DNA of 64,000 nt from JAANXG01 sp034520625 (GTDB taxonomy: Bacteria; Pseudomonadota; Gammaproteobacteria; Arenicellales; JAANXG01). Location of the stretch: the NCBI GenBank assembly GCA_034520625.1, contig JAXHNI010000002.1, forward strand, positions 248,001 to 312,000. Reading direction: 5' to 3'. The first letter of the stretch is position 1, and the number at the start of each line of letters is the position of its first letter. The position numbers and the translations under genes were made by a program. The notes beneath the pieces are model-generated. The model searched no databases, had not been told where the DNA came from, and saw nothing but the letters and a program-made list of their open reading frames with translations. Positions 55,085 to 61,199 of this stretch are shown here, piece after piece.

Positions 55085-55100
55085 TGTGCGGTAGCGTACC
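55085..55100. promoter_or_regulatory. Putative operator TGTGCGGTAGCGTACC
   Basis: One departure from consensus (last base). 91-106 nt upstream of the peptide gene at 55191. Confidence 0.6.
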
Positions 55101-55190
55101 GACGACGCATCCGGCGATGCCTATCATGCTTCGTGACGCACTAGGTTCAGGCGTTCCATCGCTTGAACAATCCATATAGAGGAGAATTTA

Positions 55191-55265
55191 ATGCATCAGA
55201 TCATCTACATCGTCGGTGCCATCGTCATCGTCCTGTTCATCCTCAGGTTCCTCGGAATCTGGTAA
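55191..55265 (+). CDS. 24-residue single-helix membrane peptide (copy 3)
   Basis: MHQIIYIVGAIVIVLFILRF then LGIW and stop. A strong ribosome site GAGGAG lies about 6 nt before the ATG. Nearly identical to copy 2 and transcribed away from CsbD, with two operator-like sites in the shared promoter region. The strong ribosome site and the conservation of the peptide against diverged flanks argue for a real product. Confidence 0.8.
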   Translation: MHQIIYIVGAIVIVLFILRFLGIW

Positions 55266-55333
55266 GGAACGATGCGTGGCGAACGCTGAGGATGCACATG
55301 ACCGTTTTGGCGGGCCCGCGAAGCGGGCGAGCA

Positions 55334-55585
55334 TCAAATGTCGCGGGTGCAGGGACGCACAGGAGCGACTTCGAATTCGCGCTGCACGTATGCTGGCAAC
55401 GACCGGCCTTGGGTGGCTAACAACTCGAGAAACCGAGGATAGTGTGCCTCGATAAGCTGGTAGAGCAGCGTCCGCTCTGGACGGCGGCGATCATAGTCTT
55501 TGACCTTTCGTACATCGGCCTTCCTGGCCATTGCTGAAGGCACCCAGTTCTGCTTCTTGACAAATTTTCCTCCGTCTATCCACAC
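55334..55585 (-). mobile_element. IS91-like transposase N-terminal remnant
   Basis: An 83-residue frame containing RRPERTLLYQLIEAHYPRFL and PAYVQREFE, the typical beginning of IS91-family transposases (followed in intact proteins by a zinc-binding CxxC region). The frame then loses similarity and ends, and no transposase catalytic domain or IS ends were found. It abuts a degraded lipoprotein copy. Confidence 0.6.
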
Positions 55586-55735
55586 CGGGGTGGCGCTGTC
55601 ATTACTGAAGGCAACCCGCCGCGATCGCCGCCGTCACCATCACCGCCGATGCGGACCTGAAACGCATACAGAACATAACAATATCTCCGGGCGTCGTAAT
55701 GCGCCAATGTGTCAGTTCACTCGCCGGAGTTGTAC
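55586..55735 (-). pseudogene. Second degraded copy of the 18648-19223 lipoprotein gene
   Basis: DNA from about 55650 to 55735 closely matches 19170-19275 (the start, ribosome site and upstream sequence, including CATACAGAACATA and ATCTCCGGGCG). About 55590-55620 matches the middle of the gene (GGGGTGGCGC). The intervening coding sequence is deleted and the 3' half is absent. Confidence 0.7.
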
Positions 55736-55777
55736 GCCGGGGCGGTGCCACCCTCCTGGCCTGCCCCAAGAAGCCAG

Positions 55778-56080
55778 GGAGAGTACCTGGTGATTCGCGA
55801 CGTCGCCAGACCATTCGCCTCGGCGTCTCCGGTGGCGGCTACGATCCGCGCCGCCAGAATATCCACGGCCGCCACAGCCTGTATCGAGCCGGTGGTGGAA
55901 GCCGTGTTCGCCGCTTTCAGCGAACGGGAGCTGGAGACTCTGACGTTCTGGGAAGCATGCATCCTGCTGGACCTGCCCGTCAGTCGCGTTCCGGGAGAAC
56001 GCCGCAATATCAAGATTACGACCCGAGACGACCTGCTGCTGGCACAGCACCTGTTCGATTCGCACGTTTCAAGGGAATAG
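55778..56080 (+). pseudogene. IspD-like nucleotidyltransferase C-terminal fragment
   Basis: Frame with VIRDVARPFASASPVAATIR and the ending VPGERRNIKITTRDDLLLAQ, which match the HDAARP region and the closing N-I-K-I-T motif of IspD-type cytidylyltransferases. The N-terminal nucleotide-binding signature is missing and the middle is shorter than normal. Remnant, not likely functional. Confidence 0.55.
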
Positions 56081-56097
56081 TTACCGGAGCCATCACC

Positions 56098-56515
56098 ATG
56101 TCGACCCAGCAGCTCGATCCGGAAAAGTTCCATCTGTTCGAATGGCAGCCAGACCTGGATCCGTCGCAGTTCGTTTTCGTCGACTACTATATCGAGTCGG
56201 TCCCGCCTTCGGCGTGGCAGGTATGCGGCAGGCGTTCGGCGTCCGGGACCTGCTGCGCCTCGGCTGCGAAGTCCACGTCGTGGATCCGGACGCGGGCGCC
56301 CGTGAAACGGCCGTAGCATACGGCGCCGCGTCGGCGGAGGAGAGCCTGCCGGACATCTCCGGCTGTGAAGGCGTCGTCATTGCCACGCCGGCTTCGGATC
56401 ACTTGAAACGAATCGAAGCCGTACGGCGCTACAACGTGCCGGTCTTCGTGGAAAAGCCCATGACCGTGGATCACCGGCACGCACGCCGCATCTGTGCCAT
56501 GAAACACCCACCGAG
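56098..56515 (+). pseudogene. Chimeric remnant ending in a Gfo/Idh/MocA oxidoreductase fragment
   Basis: An intact-looking start (ATG 56098, GGAG 8 nt upstream) gives MSTQQLDPEKFHLFEWQPDL and QFVFVDYYIES, which I do not recognise. Near 56205 sense passes to another frame: FGVRDLLRLGCEVHVVDPDA, GCEGVVIATPASDHLKRIEA, YNVPVFVEKPMTVDHRHARR, which is the NAD-binding domain of Gfo/Idh proteins up to the EKP motif. The substrate domain is missing. Together with the IspD-like piece this is the ruin of a sugar-metabolism cluster. Confidence 0.55.
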
Positions 56516-56658
56516 TCATGGCGGGCATGGAGCAGCCGTGATCACCCGCCGCGTGGGTCGCGGCGTGGACACGTCTCTGGCTGGTGGTCATCCAGGTCTC
56601 TCCGTCTTGTCGGCGAAGGTGCGGTACCATCCGCGGAAGGCATACCGGAGAGAGTGAC

Positions 56659-58242
56659 TTGGGCAAGAGCGGCGAGATCAAGGTCAGGCACCTGGTTTTG
56701 GTATTGGGGGACCAGCTGAACGAAGACGCGGCGGCTTTCGATGACTTCGACAAGGCAGCCGACGCGGTGCTAATGATGGAGGTAGACGAGGAAGCTACGT
56801 ACGTTCCCCAGCACAAGATTCGACTGACTCTGTTTTTCTCTGCCATGCGCCACTTTCGGAGCACCTTGGAAGACAAGGGACTGCGTGTTCACTACGTCGA
56901 ACTGGACGACCGCAACAATCGAGGCAGCCTCGGCGAGGAGATCAGCCGCTGGGTGCACAAGACCCGGCCCGACAAGTTGATTCTGTGCAAACCCGGTGAC
57001 TACCGTGTCGAGGCGGTAATCAGAAAGACCGCCGGGTCTTTGAAGTGCAAGCTGGAGATCCGCCCAGACCGTCATTTTCTTTGCAACTCCGACGACTTCC
57101 GGGCGCATGCCGAAGGCCGCAAAACGCTACGGCTCGAGAACTTCTACCGTGAGATGCGTCGCCGCCACGGGGTGCTCATGGATGGCGCCAAGCCGGCCGC
57201 CGGTCAGTGGAACTTCGACAAGGACAATCGGGAGACTTTCGGCGCCGAAGGTCCGGGTCGAATCAAGGCACCCAGGTCGTTTCGAACGGACGACACCACC
57301 CGCGCGGTGATCAACATGGTGGAACGGCGTTTCACCGACAGCCCGGGTACGCTGTACGGCTTCGACTATCCCGTAGACCGGGCCCAGGCGCGCGCGGCGC
57401 TCAGGGATTTCATTGACCATCGGCTCCCCCGTTTCGGCGGCTATCAGGATGCCATGGCCGCCGACCAGCCCTATCTTTACCATTCGCGTCTGTCCTGCGC
57501 GCTCAATCTGCACCTGCTCGATCCGCGTGAGGCCATCTGCGCGGCGGTGGACGCATACCAGGCCGGTGCGGCTCCGATCAACTCGGTGGAGGGGTTCGTC
57601 CGCCAGATCCTGGGCTGGCGGGAGTTCGTTCGTGGGATTTACTGGTGGAAAATGCCCGAGTATGCCGGGCTGAATGCCCTCGATGCGGGGCGTTCCATGC
57701 CGGCGTTCATGTGGGACGGCGACACCGACATGAACTGCATCAAGCAGTGCGTCACTCAGTTGGTCGAGCACGCCTATGCGCATCACATACAGCGGCTGAT
57801 GGTGCTCGGTTTGCTGGCCATGCTGCTCGGGGTAAAACCCTACGACGTCCACCGCTGGCACTTGTCCATGTACGCCGACGCAGTGGATTGGGTGTCGCTA
57901 CCGAACGTGCTCGGCATGAGTCAGTACGCCGACGGCGGTATCGTGGGCAGCAAGCCCTACGCCGCCTCGGGCAACTATATCGACAGGATGAGCGACTACT
58001 GCGGCGGCTGCCGCTATAACCCCGGGAAAGCCCTCGGCGACGACGCCTGCCCGTTCACCACGCTGTATTGGGACTTCCTGTCGCGTCATCGCCAGAGCCT
58101 GCGCGGAAATCGCAGGATGGGTTTCCAGTTCAAGAATCTCGATCGCAAGAGCGAGGCCGAGCGTCGGGCGATCCGCCGGCGGGCCGAGGCTCTGAAGTCC
58201 GGGATGACCGCCAACAGATATCTTTCGGAGCGCAGCGGGTAA
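56659..58242 (+). CDS. Iron-sulfur bacterial cryptochrome/(6-4) photolyase
   Basis: A 527-residue light-dependent DNA repair flavoprotein of the FeS-BCP (PhrB) group. N-terminal antenna domain HLVLVLGDQLNEDAAAFDD; FAD domain with VEGFVRQILGWREFVRGIYW and WVSLPNVLGMSQYADGG. The [4Fe-4S] ligands fit the family: a Cys in MNCIKQCVTQLVEHAY and the spacing C-x2-C-x12-C in YCGGCRYNPGKALGDDACPF. The chosen start is TTG 56659, 7-8 nt after GGAG, which places the antenna domain right at the N-terminus; the frame is open up to 56584. Likely repairs UV (6-4) photoproducts. Confidence 0.92.
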   Translation: MGKSGEIKVRHLVLVLGDQLNEDAAAFDDFDKAADAVLMMEVDEEATYVPQHKIRLTLFFSAMRHFRSTLEDKGLRVHYVELDDRNNRGSLGEEISRWVHKTRPDKLILCKPGDYRVEAVIRKTAGSLKCKLEIRPDRHFLCNSDDFRAHAEGRKTLRLENFYREMRRRHGVLMDGAKPAAGQWNFDKDNRETFGAEGPGRIKAPRSFRTDDTTRAVINMVERRFTDSPGTLYGFDYPVDRAQARAALRDFIDHRLPRFGGYQDAMAADQPYLYHSRLSCALNLHLLDPREAICAAVDAYQAGAAPINSVEGFVRQILGWREFVRGIYWWKMPEYAGLNALDAGRSMPAFMWDGDTDMNCIKQCVTQLVEHAYAHHIQRLMVLGLLAMLLGVKPYDVHRWHLSMYADAVDWVSLPNVLGMSQYADGGIVGSKPYAASGNYIDRMSDYCGGCRYNPGKALGDDACPFTTLYWDFLSRHRQSLRGNRRMGFQFKNLDRKSEAERRAIRRRAEALKSGMTANRYLSERSG

Positions 58243-58303
58243 ACGCGCTTGCCGACTGGACGAACACGCCGCGGATTCAGCGTAGATTGCCGGCCGGCAC
58301 GCT

Positions 58304-58843
58304 TTACAGCATTTCTTCAATAGCCCCGGTCAGCTCCGGGGATCCCGGCTCCACTGAGGTATCGAATCGGTGCACCACCCGCCCTTCGGGGTCAACCAGG
58401 TACTTGGTGAAATTCCATCTCGGCGCACCGGCCTCGCTTGCCAGATGCGCGAACAACGGATGAGCCCGGTCCCCTTTAACGGATACGGGCGCCAGCATGG
58501 TGAACGATACGCCGTAGTTGACGTAGCACACTTCCGCCGTTTCAGCTTCGGAGTCCGCCTCCTGCCGGAAATCGTTCGAGGGGAAGCCCAGGACCGCCAG
58601 ACCTTTCGGGCCGTACTCGCGGTGCAGCGCTTCCAGGCCCTCGAATTGCGGTGTGAAGCCGCAGTGGCTTGCGGTATTCACGATCAACAGCGGCTTGCCA
58701 CCGAATTGCCGACACAGGTTCACCGTATCGCTTGAACGGAGCTTCCTGAGCTCGTGGTTGAGATAGTCAGGACACTGCTCCGCCTGGGCCGGAATCATTA
58801 CGGTCAGGCCGATCAGGCCGGCCAACATCAGAAATTTGTTCAT
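58304..58843 (-). CDS. Periplasmic glutathione-peroxidase-family protein
   Basis: A 179-residue exported thiol peroxidase. Signal LAGLIGLTVMIPAQAEQ; the catalytic motif VNTASHCGFTPQFEGLEAL holds the peroxidatic Cys (not selenocysteine). The tetrad partner Gln appears displaced in FPSNDFRQEAD, and the Trp/Asn pair is in PRWNFTKYLVDPEG. Reduces peroxides using a periplasmic thiol donor. The DCC-thiol gene 5 bp upstream on the same strand is a possible partner. Confidence 0.9.
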   Translation of the reverse strand: MNKFLMLAGLIGLTVMIPAQAEQCPDYLNHELRKLRSSDTVNLCRQFGGKPLLIVNTASHCGFTPQFEGLEALHREYGPKGLAVLGFPSNDFRQEADSEAETAEVCYVNYGVSFTMLAPVSVKGDRAHPLFAHLASEAGAPRWNFTKYLVDPEGRVVHRFDTSVEPGSPELTGAIEEML

Positions 58844-58848
58844 CGTCC

Positions 58849-59271
58849 CTATAGGTGCTCATCGCGCAGCGTGCACCGAGGAGCCGCACACGCGAGCCGT
58901 GCCCGTCTGCGGGTATAGCGCCAGGAAGCGAAGCGCCGGTAAGCTGTTTCCAGCAGTCCCGTCGTGCGCGTGAGGTAGATCAGTCCGGCCAGGAATCTGT
59001 AATAAGGCAGTGCACTCCAGAGCGCAACGAAAGCTGCCGCGCCGTGGCGGAGCAAGCCGTCGGCACTTAGCACATGCATGCGTTTCATCGCCTGTTCATG
59101 GCTCACACCCAGGGCATCGAGTAGGCGCCGATCGGTGTTGATGTCGACCCACTCGACCCGATTGTCGCGGTCGATCGCCCTGTAGTGCGCTATCTCCCGG
59201 CGGCACAGATCACAGCCCCCATCGTAAAAAGTGATCGGCCGGCCGTCAGTGCCGGGTTTGCTGGAGATCAT
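58849..59271 (-). CDS. DCC-family thiol-disulfide oxidoreductase (DUF393)
   Basis: A 140-residue protein. The family signature DGGCDLCRREIAHY (CxxC with preceding DGxC) is at residue 18. A central ALWSALPYYRFLAGLIYLTR segment and the WRYTRRR motif follow. No signal peptide. It overlaps nothing but lies in a close run SOUL-DCC-GPx on the minus strand, so it is likely co-transcribed and redox-related. Confidence 0.9.
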   Translation of the reverse strand: MISSKPGTDGRPITFYDGGCDLCRREIAHYRAIDRDNRVEWVDINTDRRLLDALGVSHEQAMKRMHVLSADGLLRHGAAAFVALWSALPYYRFLAGLIYLTRTTGLLETAYRRFASWRYTRRRARLACAAPRCTLRDEHL

Positions 59272-59292
59272 TCTGCTCGCGCCTCCCGAGAA

Positions 59293-59844
59293 TCACAAAG
59301 AGCCTGCCGCCTCGACCGGTATATGCACTTCGAATCGTTTCAGGAACCACGGCGTGAAAGGTCCGTTCCAATAGACCGCGTACGGCGCGTCGGCCGCGGC
59401 CAGTTCATGCTGGATCAGCCACTCCTCGAGACGTGCCAGCGCCGCGTTGACATTTTCCTCGCTATACGCCCCCTTGCCGCCGATGCTGACCACCCGCCGC
59501 GCGGGCACCTCGACAACCCGTACGGTGTCTGAGTGCTCGAGGGGCTCGACCCGGTCGCCGGCATAGAACCGCATTTCGGCCCTGTCGATGCCACCTTCGA
59601 CTGGAACCGTCATCGATATATCCCGTTCATTGATGTAGTCGAACAATCGCCGGAAGAGATTGCCGGACTCATCGAAGTATTTGCCCTCCATGCTCGTGGA
59701 GAGCCAGCAGCCCGCCGGCAGTTCGCGAAGCTGTATCTCGTCAACGGGTGTCTTGGGGAAAGCCGCTTCAGTAGCCATTCCCGGAACACTCGCTCCCATC
59801 AGCGCGATCAAGATCATTGCTGTTGTCAGGCTTCTGGCGGTCAT
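59293..59844 (-). CDS. Exported SOUL-family haem-binding-like protein
   Basis: A 183-residue protein with a signal peptide (TTAMILIALMGASVPGMAT) and one SOUL domain: FPKTPVDEIQLRELPAGCWL, GNLFRRLFDYINERDISMTV, VPVEGGIDRAEMRFYAGDR. ATG 59844 is chosen because it starts the signal peptide. Family members bind haem or related tetrapyrroles or act as small-molecule binding folds. 21 bp upstream of the DCC gene, same strand. Confidence 0.85.
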   Translation of the reverse strand: MTARSLTTAMILIALMGASVPGMATEAAFPKTPVDEIQLRELPAGCWLSTSMEGKYFDESGNLFRRLFDYINERDISMTVPVEGGIDRAEMRFYAGDRVEPLEHSDTVRVVEVPARRVVSIGGKGAYSEENVNAALARLEEWLIQHELAAADAPYAVYWNGPFTPWFLKRFEVHIPVEAAGSL

Positions 59845-60021
59845 ATCGTACCGGTCCGGATTTGAACATGCTCGAAGTCTGCCGAACGCGGCGTGAAGCC
59901 TGCGTGAATCGTCGTATTCGAGTTGGAGCATACCCGCCGCCGCGCTGTTCCCGGGCGCGGCCATTTCTTGCGGCACCCGTATGGGTCTTGCTCATGAAGG
60001 CGCGGCGTCGGGCCCCGGAGT

Positions 60022-60729
60022 TCACCAGGGCAAACTCGCCCCGTCATAGGCCCAGAATTGCCCGCTCCGTTCCGGATCGAGGCTGCGCAGGACGTCTATC
60101 ATGCAGGCGGTGCTGTACTCGGGGCTGAACAGCTTGCCTTCCGGCACGTTCTTCTGGAACGGCTTGGAAAGCCCGGTATCGGTCGTGCCGGGATGCAACG
60201 CGGCGACGGTGACGTTGGGCAGCGTTCGCTTCCATTCCACCGCGAGGGTCCGGATGCACATGTTCAGGGCGGCCTTTGAAGCGCGGTAGCTGTACCAGCC
60301 GCCGAGGCGATTGTCCTGGATGCTGCCCACCTTGGCCGAGACCGCGGCGAAAACGGCGGGCCTACCATGCTTGAACTTGTCCTGGGCGTGTTTGGCGATC
60401 AGCAGCGTGGAGAGAGCGTTGACCGACATGCTTCTCAGGAAGAACCCGGGATCCAGCCGGCGAATGCTCTTCTCCGGAGCGTTGCCCGCATCGTGCAGGA
60501 TGCCTGCAGCGTTGATCACCCAATCGATTTCTCCGAGCGTTTCGCACCAGGCCTGGACCGACGACTCTTCCGTGATATCCACCCGCTCCCAACTGACGTC
60601 CCGATGTGAATACCCGGGCTCGCTGTTGTAATACGTGGCATGGATGCGACTTACATCGCTCTGCTCGAGCAGGTTATCGATAAAAGCCCGGCCGATCCCA
60701 CCAGACCCGCCAATAATTGCGACATTCAT
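60022..60729 (-). CDS. SDR family oxidoreductase (C-factor/CsgA-like)
   Basis: A 235-residue Rossmann protein. Cofactor motif MNVAIIGGSGGIGRAFI at the very start, NAAGILHD (NNAG motif), then FAAVSAKVGSIQ (Ser) and WYSYRASKAALNM with the YxxxK pair. HPGTTDTGLSKPFQ follows. Short N-terminus and lack of an obvious coenzyme acidic residue give no clear NAD/NADP preference. Often found beside photolyase and SOUL genes in proteobacteria; physiological substrate unknown. Confidence 0.9.
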   Translation of the reverse strand: MNVAIIGGSGGIGRAFIDNLLEQSDVSRIHATYYNSEPGYSHRDVSWERVDITEESSVQAWCETLGEIDWVINAAGILHDAGNAPEKSIRRLDPGFFLRSMSVNALSTLLIAKHAQDKFKHGRPAVFAAVSAKVGSIQDNRLGGWYSYRASKAALNMCIRTLAVEWKRTLPNVTVAALHPGTTDTGLSKPFQKNVPEGKLFSPEYSTACMIDVLRSLDPERSGQFWAYDGASLPW

Positions 60730-60761
60730 TGCGTACACCGAAAAGCTTGCATCCGGACCCA

Positions 60762-60975
60762 TTGGGGACAGGGCGCATCAAATTCAACGGCGTCGGCAGG
60801 TCAGACAGGGTTTGGGGCTGCCAATGCGGTTAAAGGAGCTCCTGCATTTCCGGGCTCGGCATCGCGTTAATCGAATTATTGCCGGTGCGCAGCTCTCGGT
60901 CCACCGTTCGCACCATGACCAAGCTCAACGATCACCTGAAGCTGCTATTCATGTGAAACCGTGGTCTGTCCCCAA
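60762..60975. repeat. Inverted TTGGGGACAG / CTGTCCCCAA pair bracketing a uvrA scrap
   Basis: TTGGGGACAG at 60762-60771 and its exact reverse complement at 60966-60975 enclose about 194 bp that includes the duplicated uvrA segment. Motifs of this kind are common in REP-type repeats. Suggests the fragment was moved with, or trapped by, a small repeat element. Confidence 0.5.
60882..60950 (+). pseudogene. 69-bp duplicated fragment of the adjacent uvrA gene
   Basis: Matches 61473-61541 with only a handful of differences (the region encoding RSSRSTVGTMTELNDHLKLL). The duplicate lies about 590 bp upstream of the original in the same orientation. It has no start or frame continuity. Confidence 0.85.
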
Positions 60976-60981
60976 TTCCCA

Positions 60982-61131
60982 TTATGCGATTGGCGTCAAG
61001 GTTATATCAGAAAGGGTAAGGAAGTTGCCGGCACCGTCTATCGTACCGGTAACCGTGATATCCGCTTCATAGGTCACGCCCGAAGACGACTTGAAATCCA
61101 GGGTGACGTGGACAGTGATGACGCGTGGCAC
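60982..61131 (-). pseudogene. C-terminal fragment of a beta-strand-rich protein, or tiny gene
   Basis: A 49-residue frame from GTG 61131: VPRVITVHVTLDFKSSSGVT, then YEADITVTGTIDGAGNFLTL and a stop. Clean alternating strands suggest the end of an exported beta-sandwich protein; the frame continues upstream to the uvrA start without a methionine. Family not recognised. Low GC skew relative to neighbours not assessed. Confidence 0.35.
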
Positions 61132-61199
61132 ATTGAGTCCACCGCCCTGAACCCCGATAATCCTCCCTCCCGATTAACCCCAGGACGAAGCCGCAACTG

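Noticed and set aside
30500..55300. CRISPR-like repetition in the operator motif
   Set aside because: Copies are dispersed kilobases apart, single and promoter-associated; there is no array spacing.
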